Under the pieces are notes generated by a model that saw nothing but the letters and a program-made list of their open reading frames with translations, did no database searches and had not been told where the DNA came from. A stretch of 64,000 nt of DNA, taken from Geomicrobium sp. JCM 19039 (lineage in GTDB: Bacteria > Bacillota > Bacilli > Bacillales > Marinococcaceae). Location: contig NZ_BAXB01000003.1 of NCBI RefSeq assembly GCF_000698145.1, positions 124,001 through 188,000 on the forward strand, written 5' to 3'. Made by a program: the position numbers and the translations under genes. Shown here piece by piece: positions 43,858 to 55,842 of this stretch (positions are counted from its first letter, which is position 1; each line of letters starts with the position of its first letter).

Positions 43858-46271
43858 TGCCATTCGTTCTCACCCTCCTTTAGACGGAATTTTACGACCG
43901 CATAGACGGCGAGTGCTGCGATGCCGAGAACGAGCAATTCGAGCACCGTATCCACCCACGGTAATCAACAAGGATGACGTTGACGACATTGTAACCACCT
44001 GCAAGATCTGCAGAATTTTCGAGATGGTACTGAGAAATTGGGATCAAATCATGTCCCTGTCGATACGCATTAGCAGCGAGTGCAACGAGCGTAACTGTAA
44101 CGCCGACACCCACCGAAATGATGACATTCGTCCACTTAAACAGCGGCTTGCTTTTTTCTTTGCGAAGTTCAGGTAAATGATAAAATGCAAGCATAAACGG
44201 GATCACGACGACCGTCTCGACTAGTAGTTGAGTCATTGCTAGGTCAGGTGCTCTAAAGAGCACGAACAAAACGGCGATGTAAAAACCGACAAAACCTAGC
44301 ATAACAATTGAAGCCACTCGCTTTTGAATGAGAGGGATAGAGAGTACAGATACGATAAACATCCCGATGATGATAAACTCGTAAAGTTCAACATCACTCA
44401 TTCCTTCTAAATTTATGGCAAAACTGTTGTACTTCACCATCGTATATACCGTTAACAAGACTAAAAAGATGGCGGTTACGGCAAGATAATCGCGAAGCCG
44501 ACCGGTCATTTGTACGTTTGTAATGCCCGTTGATCCTCGGATAAGCCAGTTAAACCAGCGTCATATACGTGGTTTACGAGATCTCGCTCACGATTATAAA
44601 TGGCAAGTTTTTGCAACGGCGCATCGTTGCATAAAGAATGCCACCAAGGACAAAAACACCAATGGTCATAAATAGTTCGATTTCAAATCCGTGCCAATGT
44701 GTAATGTTTACATCAAATGCGGCATGTGATTCTGGTATCCCTTGTAATATAGAAGCCATCGCCGGCGCGATAAATGTGTCGGCCAAGAGGTTTGGAAAGA
44801 TCCCAGTAATCACGACGATTGCAACGAGAATAATTGGACTAATAAGCATGCCGATCGGTGCTTCGTGTACTTCTTTTTTGAAGTTCTCTGGAATAAATTT
44901 GCCTCCAAAAGTACGAAACACAAAGATACAGCAATATAAGAATGTAAATACACTCGCGACCCAACCGATGATCGGGAAGAATATTCCTGCCGATTGCATG
45001 GAGAAGATCTCAAACTGAGTGGCATCGGTAAGTGCCATGAAAAATTCTTCTTTACTCAAAAAGCCATTGAATGGCGGTAAACCGGCCATGGAAGCCGCGC
45101 CAATCGCTGAAATTGTAAACGTTGCTGGCATGATGGTCAGTAGACCACCCAATTTACGAATGTCACGGGTACCTGTCTCATGGTCGACAATGCCTGCGGC
45201 CATGAACAAGGCACCTTTGAATGTAGCATGATTAATAAGGTGAAATACTGCCGCAAGAATTGCACCTGTATATAATTCGTCGGGTGCATCAAAGTAAAGA
45301 GCTGCAGAGCCAATTCCGAGTAAACTTACGATCATGCCTAGCTGACTTATCGTTGAATAGGCAAGAATGCTCTTTAAGTCTTTTTGACGAACGGCAGATA
45401 TGGAACCGTACAAGAGCGTAAACAGTCCGAAAGATGCGAGAATCCAAAACCATTCCGCGCTTCCGCCAAAGAAAGGCGTGAAACGAGCGATGAGATAGAT
45501 TCCGGCTTTTACCATCGTAGCTGAGTGCAAGTAGGCGCTGACAGGTGTTGGCGCTTCCATTGCATCTGGCAACCAGATGTGGAACGGAAACTGTGCAGAT
45601 TTGGTGAGCGCACCGACTAAGAGTAACAACATTGCAGGAAGGAAAAAGGTTTCGGTCGATAGCCCATCTGCTCCTGCAATCATCTCTTGAATGCTTAACG
45701 TTCCGGTCATTAAGTAGAGAAGCGCAATCCCTGCGAGCATTGTAAATCCGCCAAACACCGTGATGAGTGTTGACTTCTGCGCGCCCTTAATAGAAGCCTC
45801 TCGCTTAAACCAGTAACTAATGAGTAGCATCGATGACAAACTAGTCAATTCCCAGAACACATAAAGAACAAGGATGTTGTCTGATAGAACGACACCAAGC
45901 ATCGCACCCATAAACATTAATAAATAAACATAGAAGTTATGGATTTTTTCCTGGTTTTTATCGAGGTAATAGATTGAATAAAGAACAACGAGAAAACCAA
46001 TCCCGGTAATTAATAAGGCGAACAGTAGACCCCAACCGTCAACAAAGATAGAAAAATCCATTCCTAGCGTTGGAACCCAAGGTACGGAATAGTAGCTATT
46101 GTTGCCATTCATCACATCTGGGAGATAGGTGATGAAATAGACAAATAGAAACAATGGCAATAGAAATACGAACCAACCTGTATGAACAGGGCGTATGTAT
46201 TTATACAAGATTGGAACAAAGATTGCCAAGATAAATGGTGATAGAACAAGAAGTAATGTCAGTTGTTCCAT
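43854..46271 (-). CDS. mrpA: Mrp antiporter subunit A (three frameshifts)
   Basis: The largest Mrp subunit, about 805 residues when joined, with NuoL-like and C-terminal MrpB-like parts. The NuoL-like part shows LPDAMEAPTPVSAYLHSATM and HLINHATFKGALFM. Breaks lie near 44620 (CGTTGCAAAA), 44540 (GAGGATCAAC, one G missing) and 43948 (GTGGGTGGATAC). The last frame ends ENEWQ at 43854. Mrp exports Na+ in exchange for H+ and is the main pH and sodium homeostasis system of alkaliphiles. GGAGG lies before the ATG. Confidence 0.92.
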
Positions 46272-46539
46272 ATGTCGGTGTGCCTCCAGTCTGTAAGCTA
46301 TTCCCTGAAAGAGTTATACTTGAGTATAGCGCATACTTAAAAACGTGCCCACTCTAAACTCTTAAGGCAATCGTTTCTTTTTAAATAGGATAAGAAAAAC
46401 GTGAGGGAGGGGAAAATGGAACTTTATACCTAGGCAAGTTTTTCTTTTTAACTTCCCCAATAAGAAGTTGTCAATACAAAAAAAGTAAGCAGCACACAAT
46501 GTGCCACTCACGAAGACGCGTTCATGTATTGGTGTATAA
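46272..46539. other. mrpA-sda intergenic region
   Basis: Holds the mrp operon leader and the 3' side of sda. I see no gene and no clear single promoter match for mrp; AT-rich segments around 46430-46470 are candidates only. Confidence 0.4.
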
Positions 46540-46674
46540 TTAATGATGGAGTGCAGGAGTCAGTGCCCTTCTTTCGACTTCCGATCGAATGATGGCAATG
46601 AAATCTTCGCTTAATTGCAAATGCAATGCTTGTTCATATGCTTCTAATAGCATGTCGTCAGAAAGGTTGCGCAT
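46540..46674 (-). CDS. sda: sporulation inhibitor Sda
   Basis: A 44-residue protein, MRNLSDDMLLEAYEQALHL at the N-terminus and SEDFIAIIRSEVERRAL near the end, matching Sda in length and the helical-hairpin pattern. Sda blocks the KinA sporulation kinase when replication is perturbed. The nearest strong GAGGAGGTG lies 23 bases upstream of the ATG, rather far, so the start context is unusual or contains an indel. DnaA boxes lie upstream at 46793-46892, as in Bacillus subtilis where DnaA represses or tunes sda. Confidence 0.88.
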   Translation of the reverse strand: MRNLSDDMLLEAYEQALHLQLSEDFIAIIRSEVERRALTPALHH

Positions 46675-46792
46675 AGGGTTACCGCAAGACGCGGGTACAC
46701 CTCCTCAATATATCATTGCCTTTAGGTGTGTAGCCTCTTGTTTGAATCTATTATGATCCTATCACGAACCTTCGACTTGAACAACTGCACTG

Positions 46793-46892
46793 TTATCCAC
46801 AGCGCGTGGTGGATAAAATGTGAAGAGAATGTTTAAATGTTTGTTTAACCTTGATCCTATCGGATGCGAATAAGTGGATAAGTTTATCCACA
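46793..46892. promoter_or_regulatory. cluster of DnaA boxes upstream of sda
   Basis: TTATCCACA at 46793-46801 and 46884-46892 (plus strand), and on the minus strand TTATCCACC (46808-46816) and TTATCCACT (46873-46881). Two perfect and two one-mismatch sites within 100 bases, between divergent sda and yqeG. Confidence 0.8.
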
Positions 46893-46987
46893 GAGCTGTA
46901 GATGCATTTTTTGTCGATAAATAATTACGATTTTCTCAGCTTTTGTTTTGACTATGAGTGTGGGGAGAGCGTGACGGCGTGTGATCG

Positions 46988-47016
46988 TTGAAATCACCAC
47001 CTAAAGCAGGTATACT
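46988..47016 (+). promoter_or_regulatory. promoter of the yqeG operon
   Basis: TTGAAA (46988-46993), a 17-base spacer and TATACT (47011-47016), 45 bases before the yqeG start. Confidence 0.7.
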
Positions 47017-47060
47017 TTCAGTTTAGTGATAGTGAGGAATGTTACGGAGGAGGAGCAACT

Positions 47061-47576
47061 TTGTTAGGAGCCATGGTGCCGGATCAATTTGCAGAGAGTA
47101 TATACGAGATTGATTTAAAAGAGTTGAAAGACCGAGGGGTCAAAGGTGTTATTACCGATTTAGACAATACATTAGTAGAATGGGATCGTGCTGATGTTAC
47201 GCCTGAGTTACTAGATTGGATTGAGATGGTCCATCAAGAAGGACTAAAACTTACAATCGTTTCTAATAATACGAAGAAACGAGTAAGCACGTTTTCAGAA
47301 CCGACGGGTGTTGCGTTTATTCATTCAGCCAAAAAGCCACTCACTCGAGCGTTTAAGAGAGCGATGAGAGAGATGGGGCTGCAAAAAAATGAGGTTGTCG
47401 TCGTTGGTGATCAGCTGTTAACCGACGTATTTGGGGGCAATCGTGGTGGATTTTACACGATTCTTGTCGTTCCAGTATCTGAGACAGACGGATGGATGAC
47501 GAAGGCGAACCGGAAAGTGGAACAGATGGTTATGAGGAAGTTAGAAAGGCGGAAAAGACACCATGGAAGTGAATGA
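47061..47576 (+). CDS. yqeG: YqeG family HAD-type phosphatase
   Basis: A 171-residue HAD-superfamily phosphatase. Motif I is TDLDNTLVEW near residue 32, motif II SNN near 72, and motif IV GDQLLTDVFG near 116. Natural substrate unknown. TTG start 9 bases after GGAGGAGC. It overlaps yqeH by 14 bases and leads the conserved operon. Confidence 0.93.
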   Translation: MLGAMVPDQFAESIYEIDLKELKDRGVKGVITDLDNTLVEWDRADVTPELLDWIEMVHQEGLKLTIVSNNTKKRVSTFSEPTGVAFIHSAKKPLTRAFKRAMREMGLQKNEVVVVGDQLLTDVFGGNRGGFYTILVVPVSETDGWMTKANRKVEQMVMRKLERRKRHHGSE

Positions 47577-48674
47577 AGATATCATCTGTTCGGGGTGTGG
47601 TATACCTGTTCAGACAAAAGATAAAAATGAACCAGGATATGTTCCTGTAAATGCATTGCAACGCGACGTCATCGTTTGTCAACGTTGCTATCGGTTGAAA
47701 CATTATAATGAAGTTCCTGATGTCCCGCTCACGGATGAAGACTTTAGCAAAATGCTTTCTGATGTAGGGAAGCAAGACGCGCTAGTCGTCATGCTTGTTG
47801 ATCTCTTCGACGTTGAGGGCAGTTGGATGCTTCATCGCAAAGATTTAAAGCACCTGCCGCTGTTGCTCGTTGGCAACAAGTTCGATCTATTGCCGCAATC
47901 GGTGAATGAAAATAAAATTCGGCTTTGGCTGAAACGAGAAGCGAAGGCAAAAGGTTACGCTCCTACATCGATCGAGCTTATGAGTGCGAACAAAAAAGCA
48001 GATGTTGTACGTGTGGCAGCCGCCATTGATGAGTTGCGGAACGGTAGAGATGTATACGTCATCGGCAGCGCAAATGTTGGCAAGTCAACCTTCATCAACC
48101 AATTAATTCGGGCATTTGAAGGTGATGATGATCAGCTCATTACGACCTCAGTGTACCCAGGGACAACGCTTGCGTTTATTGATTTGCCTTTAGATGACGG
48201 CTCAAAGTTATATGATACACCGGTGTAATCAACCCATCACAAATGTTTCAATCATTACCTCGTCACGCCGTACATGTATTGCAACCACGAAAAGAAATTA
48301 AACCGACCATTTTCCAGTTGCAGTCCGAGCAAACGCTTTTTATCGGTGGTCTTGCCCGTATGGACTTTTTAGAAGGTGAGTCAAATCATTTTGTTTGTTA
48401 TTTTCCTGAGGCGTTCAAGCCGCACCGGACAAAGTTAGAAGCGGCCGATGATTTGTATGAGCGTCATAAAGGTCAGGATTTACTTTTGCCCCCAGCAAAA
48501 GATGTTCTGGAACAAGTGCCAGAGCTTGTGTTACACACGTTTTATATTAAAGAGGATAAAACTGATCTTGTCATTCCAGGGCTAGGTTGGATTACTGTCG
48601 GTAAAAAAGGAGCAAAAGTGAACGTATACGCACCGAAAAATGTCAAAGTTACCCTTCGATCAGCAATCATTTAA
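47563..48674 (+). CDS. yqeH: ribosome biogenesis GTPase YqeH (frameshifted)
   Basis: Circularly permuted GTPase: an N-terminal zinc finger (CSGCG and CQRCYRLKHY), then G4 (NKFD near residue 103), then G1 (GSANVGKS near 170) and G3 (DTPG). The frame breaks inside G3 at 48222 (ACACCGGTGTAATC): one added G gives DTPGVINPSQM and continues to 48674. Since YqeH is needed for 30S assembly in Bacillus, the break is most likely a sequence error. Joined length about 370 residues. Confidence 0.93.
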
Positions 48675-48686
48675 GGAGGAGAGTAA

Positions 48687-49529
48687 ATGAAGAATTATGC
48701 AGTCATTGGCAGTCCGATTAAACATTCGATGTCTCCGTATATGCATAACGAACATTTTAACGCACAAAGTGACGCTGCGTATTATTCAGGGTATGATGTC
48801 TCTCCGAGCGACCTGCCTGAGGCAGTTCGTGCGTTTAAGACTCTTGGTGTATCAGGGTGGAACGTTACGGTTCCTCACAAAGTGAACATTATGAACCTAC
48901 TGGATGACGTTGATATTGAGGCGCAGATGATTGGTGCTGTCAACACGGTTGTCAACGACGGTGGGAAGCTAACAGGTTATAATACAGATGGTAGAGGGTT
49001 TTTGAATGCGCTTCTCGCCATGACGGGTTCTGAAGCGTTACGGCAGATGAATGTTCTGATGATTGGCGCTGGAGGTGCTGCTAGAGCTGTCGCGTATTCC
49101 TTACTCACACATGGGGTGAACAGCCTAAGTGTCGTGAACCGGACTGAGGAACGTGCCGAAAAAATTGCAGCGGATTTTGCTTCTATAGGCGCTATGGATG
49201 TTTACTCAACGAATAATATCACACCGTTACTTCCTCAATTTGATTGTGTAATTAATACCACATCAATCGGGTTGCACGGGGAGCCGCTAACACTCATTGA
49301 TTCGACCAAATTGAAATCAGGCGTTTATTTGAGCGATCTGATCTATAATCCGAGTGAAACCGCTTGGTTAAAAACACATCGAACGAATGCAAGAGCAGTA
49401 CAAAATGGCTTAGGGATGTTTATTGAGCAAGCGGCTCTAGCCTACGAACTATGGAGTCAACGTGAAGCAAACCGCACGGTGATGAAACAAACAGTCGAAA
49501 GAAAGTTGGGAATACCACATGCAACTTAA
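48687..49529 (+). CDS. aroE: shikimate dehydrogenase
   Basis: A 280-residue enzyme reducing 3-dehydroshikimate with NADPH. Substrate-site motifs GSPIKHSMSP and NVTVPHK are at residues 7 to 66, with catalytic Lys in the latter. The nucleotide-binding loop GAGGAARAV is near 129. Overlaps yhbY by 11 bases. Intact. Confidence 0.96.
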   Translation: MKNYAVIGSPIKHSMSPYMHNEHFNAQSDAAYYSGYDVSPSDLPEAVRAFKTLGVSGWNVTVPHKVNIMNLLDDVDIEAQMIGAVNTVVNDGGKLTGYNTDGRGFLNALLAMTGSEALRQMNVLMIGAGGAARAVAYSLLTHGVNSLSVVNRTEERAEKIAADFASIGAMDVYSTNNITPLLPQFDCVINTTSIGLHGEPLTLIDSTKLKSGVYLSDLIYNPSETAWLKTHRTNARAVQNGLGMFIEQAALAYELWSQREANRTVMKQTVERKLGIPHAT

Positions 49530-49812
49530 GAACAAACAACTTAAGTATTTAAGAAGCGAAGCAAATGCGATTAAACCGATACTGCAAGTAGGAAAAGCGG
49601 GAGTGAACCCGAACCTCATTTCTCAAATCAAAGATGCGCTAGAGGCTCGAGAGCTCATTAAAGTGAGTGTGTTGCAAAACTGTCCTGAAGATAAGAATGT
49701 GGTTGCAAATAAGCTCGCTGAACGTTCACAGGCCAACCTCGTTCAAGTGATTGGCTTTACGATCATTTTGTACCGCCCATCCACTGAAAATCCACGCATT
49801 GAACTACCGTAA
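49519..49812 (+). CDS. yhbY: YhbY family RNA-binding protein
   Basis: A 97-residue CRM-domain protein (YqeI) with the GKAGVNPNL loop and LIKVSVLQNC segment. Associated with ribosome assembly. Overlaps aroE. Confidence 0.95.
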   Translation: MQLKNKQLKYLRSEANAIKPILQVGKAGVNPNLISQIKDALEARELIKVSVLQNCPEDKNVVANKLAERSQANLVQVIGFTIILYRPSTENPRIELP

Positions 49813-49822
49813 GGGGGAGAAA

Positions 49823-50413
49823 ATGAGAAAGATCGGCATTTTCGGAGGTACATTTGACCCTGTGCACATTGCTCATTTAATTCTTGCTGAACAAGCATTA
49901 AATGAGTGTTCGCTAGATGAAGTGTGGTTTATGCCAGCGAATACTCCCCCTCATAAAAAGCATGAAGGAATGGCAGATGGTAAAGACCGAGCACACATGG
50001 TAGAGTTGGCGATCCAGCACCACCCGCAGTTTAAATTATTGCGACTGGAGCTAGCGAGAACTGGCCCGTCCTATACGGTCGACACGATTGAAAATTTGCT
50101 GCAAATTTACCCGAATGAGCAATTTTATTTTATTATTGGTGGTGACATGGTAAAGAGTTTGGAGCGATGGCATCAAATCGATCGGCTGCGCGACATGGTT
50201 CGTTTTATCGTGACGGACCGGCCTGATTATGTGTTGGAAAAAGGGGAACACATTTCGGAAGCGATGGTGTATATTCACGTACCCCAAATGTCCATCTCAT
50301 CCTCAGACATTCGTTCTAGAATCAAAAAGCAGCAATCCATTCGGTTTCTAATTCCGGAGGAGGTAAGGTCTTACGTCGAGGAGAATCGCTTGTATGAAAA
50401 CGAAGGACATTGA
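49823..50413 (+). CDS. nadD: nicotinate-nucleotide adenylyltransferase
   Basis: A 196-residue NAD biosynthesis enzyme. GIFGGTFDPVHIAHL at residues 4 to 18 is the nucleotidyltransferase signature, and SISSSDIRSR near 160 is the C-terminal ISSTxIR motif. ATG at 49823 follows AAGGGGGAG. Confidence 0.96.
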   Translation: MRKIGIFGGTFDPVHIAHLILAEQALNECSLDEVWFMPANTPPHKKHEGMADGKDRAHMVELAIQHHPQFKLLRLELARTGPSYTVDTIENLLQIYPNEQFYFIIGGDMVKSLERWHQIDRLRDMVRFIVTDRPDYVLEKGEHISEAMVYIHVPQMSISSSDIRSRIKKQQSIRFLIPEEVRSYVEENRLYENEGH

Positions 50414-50972
50414 AAACCGAGTAAAAGAAGTGCTTCCAGAGTCAAGGTTTACGCATACGCTTGGCGTTCGAGATGAGGCGGTGCGACTTGCAAAACAGTA
50501 TAATGAAGATACGTACCGAATTGAAGTGGCAGCCCTTCTTCATGATTATGCAAAACCTCTTGCAAAAGAGTCATTGTTAAATGTTCTAAAACAGCATGAA
50601 CCGAACGAAAACTTCTCCGAATATGGAGGTGTTCTTTTACACGCGCCTGCAGGTGCTTATATGATTGCGCGTGAATTTAAGGACTTAATCAATCAAGATA
50701 TTTTTAATGCTGTTTATTGGCATACAACGGGACATCCGGATATGTCTACATTTGAAAAAATCATCTTTCTTGCCGATTTCATCGAACCAGGACGTCATTT
50801 CCCTGGTGTTCATGAAGTGAGAAAAGCGACAGAAAAAGGTTTAGATGAAGCAGTAACGGCTTGTTTTGTAAGTACAATCTCACATCTAGTCGAGAAAAGA
50901 CGTCCGGTACACCCGATGACACTAGCCTCTTACAATTCAATGCTTATGACCAATCCATCAAGGAGTGAATGA
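50394..50972 (+). CDS. yqeK: HD-domain hydrolase YqeK
   Basis: A 192-residue HD-superfamily phosphohydrolase; ALLHDYAK near residue 47 and LADFIEPGR near 126 are metal-binding motifs. YqeK proteins hydrolyse diadenosine tetraphosphate. It overlaps nadD by 20 bases. Confidence 0.94.
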   Translation: MKTKDIENRVKEVLPESRFTHTLGVRDEAVRLAKQYNEDTYRIEVAALLHDYAKPLAKESLLNVLKQHEPNENFSEYGGVLLHAPAGAYMIAREFKDLINQDIFNAVYWHTTGHPDMSTFEKIIFLADFIEPGRHFPGVHEVRKATEKGLDEAVTACFVSTISHLVEKRRPVHPMTLASYNSMLMTNPSRSE

Positions 50973-50978
50973 CTTTTT

Positions 50979-51332
50979 ATGAATGATCAACCACTAGTGA
51001 AGCTTGCTGTACAAGCTGCAGACTCAAAAAATGCGCAAAACATTAAAGTATTACACATGAATGGGATCTCTGTCGTTGCCGATTACTTTATGATTACCCA
51101 CGGATCTTCTGTGAAACAAGTGCAAGCAATTGCAAGTGAAGTGAAAGAACAGGCAGAGAAGAACGGATATGAAACAAAGCGTATGGAAGGTTACCGAGAA
51201 GGCCGCTGGGTGTTAATCGATCTCGGAGATGTGGTTGCCCATGTTTTCCATGAAGATGATCGACTGTACTATAACCTCGAAAAACTTTGGGGAGAAGCCG
51301 ACCAAATTGAAGTTGGACGGATGCTTGCTTAA
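50979..51332 (+). CDS. rsfS: ribosomal silencing factor RsfS
   Basis: A 117-residue protein (YqeL) with GISVVADYFMITHGSS and GDVVAHVFHEDDRLYYNLEK, the RsfS signature. It binds L14 and prevents subunit joining in starvation. Confidence 0.95.
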   Translation: MNDQPLVKLAVQAADSKNAQNIKVLHMNGISVVADYFMITHGSSVKQVQAIASEVKEQAEKNGYETKRMEGYREGRWVLIDLGDVVAHVFHEDDRLYYNLEKLWGEADQIEVGRMLA

Positions 51333-51346
51333 GGGGTTGAAACGAT

Positions 51347-52084
51347 ATGTACAGTGAAAAAGGAGCCCCGCTCTACGATTATTTAATGCAGGATGCCCCG
51401 TATGAGCGTTGGTTGGAGTGGACAAATCATGTGATTACTAAACGTAATCCGAAAATATTAGACGTTGGGTGTGGTACGGGCACGCTCATGTCTATGATGC
51501 TCTCACAAGGTTATGAAGTGAGTGGGGTAGACTTGTCGGAATCGATGCTTGCAGCTGCCGATGAAAAGATCCGGCGGTTGAATGGTTTGAAACCAAAGCT
51601 TCATGCGCAAGACATGAGCGAGTTGTCGCTAGGAGAATCTTACGACGTGATTACCGTGTTTTGTGATTCATTAAACTATGTGCTCGAAGAGCAAGACGTT
51701 CAGGCGAGCATCGCATCTTTTTACAATCACTTAAATGAATCCGGCATTCTTATTTTTGACGTGCACTCACTTTCTAAATTTCTAAACGACTTCCCTGGGT
51801 TTAGTTATGGAGATGATGATCCGGATGTGTCTCTTATTTGGAATAGCTATGAACTAGAAGATTTGGAAAACGGTGTCGTGCATGATTTGACATTTTACCA
51901 AAAACAATCCGATGGGAACTACGAGCGGGTGGATGAGACGCATATGCAGCGCACATTTTCTGTCGATACGTACATAAAGTGGCTTCTGCAGGCTGGATTT
52001 CGCGACGTTCAAGTGACCGCAGATTTTACAGATGAAGCGCCAACTGAAGAGAGTGAACGCATCTTTTTTGTTGCCGCTAAGTAA
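51347..52084 (+). CDS. yqeM: SAM-dependent methyltransferase YqeM
   Basis: A 245-residue class I methyltransferase. Motif I is ILDVGCGTGTLMS near residue 38; motif II VDLSESML follows. Substrate unknown. Last gene before a terminator and the com region. Confidence 0.9.
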   Translation: MYSEKGAPLYDYLMQDAPYERWLEWTNHVITKRNPKILDVGCGTGTLMSMMLSQGYEVSGVDLSESMLAAADEKIRRLNGLKPKLHAQDMSELSLGESYDVITVFCDSLNYVLEEQDVQASIASFYNHLNESGILIFDVHSLSKFLNDFPGFSYGDDDPDVSLIWNSYELEDLENGVVHDLTFYQKQSDGNYERVDETHMQRTFSVDTYIKWLLQAGFRDVQVTADFTDEAPTEESERIFFVAAK

Positions 52085-52104
52085 AGTATTGTGACGACGA
52101 GTAG

Positions 52105-52142
52105 ACTGTAGTATAATTCAATCAACTATACTGCAGTTTTTC
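52105..52142 (+). terminator. terminator after yqeM
   Basis: ACTGTAGTATA (52105-52115) pairs with TATACTGCAGT (52127-52137), then a run of five T. Confidence 0.8.
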
Positions 52143-52208
52143 TTCGCATTTCTCCTGCCCTTTGTATTCTAATTATTCCAATTAATTAACGGTTTATATG
52201 GAGGCACT

Positions 52209-52821
52209 ATGACGCAAAAATGGTGGATGATTGTTGCGGGCTTAGGCATGTTTATGATTACGATTTTTGGGTTTTTATTTGCATCAAGCGACCGTCAGCC
52301 GGATTCGTTCGACGCATCATTGGATGAGCTTCCTTGGGAAGAGGAAAGTGTGGAAGCAACTCAAGAAGATGAGATCGAGCTAACGACTGTCGTCGTTGAT
52401 GTGAAGGGTGAGGTAGAGCGACCCGGTGTGTATGAATTCGACCAAGGATATCGAGTCGACGATGCATTCGAATGGCAGGAGGAGTATCCGAATCAGGGAA
52501 TGAAGCATACGTGAATTTCGCACAAGTTCTCACCGATGAGATGGTCATCTATGTACCACATGAGGATGAGGAAGAAGGGTCAATAAGTGAGCTTTGGGCA
52601 GAAACTGCGGAAGCAGAAGGTGGGGGTGCAACGGTTGATATTAATACGGCTACCGAACAAGATTTACAGACGCTTCCAGCATCGGGCCCGCTAAAGCCCA
52701 GGCCATTATTACGTATCGCGAAGAGAATGGGCGATTTGATGATCCGTCAGAACTTATGAACGTCTCAGGTATCGGGGAGAAATCATTTGCAGCACTTGTT
52801 GATCAGATCGCTACCCCATAA
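52209..52821 (+). CDS. comEA: competence protein ComEA (two frameshifts)
   Basis: A membrane-anchored DNA receptor for transformation. An N-terminal membrane anchor spans residues 4 to 24, an acidic stalk follows, then a SLBB-like region (VDVKGEVERPGVYEF) and a helix-hairpin-helix DNA-binding domain (TVDINTATEQDLQTLPGIG, then VSGIGEKSFAALV). Breaks lie near 52468 (GATGCATTCG, one A missing) and 52680 (CCAGCATCGGG, one G missing). Joined length about 204 residues, normal. Confidence 0.92.
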
Positions 52822-52879
52822 ATCTGCCAAAAGATCGAGGACGAACGAATCATTTATAGAATGAACTGATGAGTGACAA

Positions 52880-52908
52880 TTGTTTTACAAATGTCGTTGT
52901 ATTACAAT
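52880..52908 (+). promoter_or_regulatory. candidate promoter of the oligopeptide-binding gene
   Basis: TTGTTT (52880-52885), a 17-base spacer and TACAAT (52903-52908), 33 bases before the ATG. Confidence 0.5.
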
Positions 52909-52940
52909 CGGAACACGACGACAAGAAAGGACACGATAAG

Positions 52941-55840
<2,900 letters not shown>

Positions 55841-55842
55841 GC

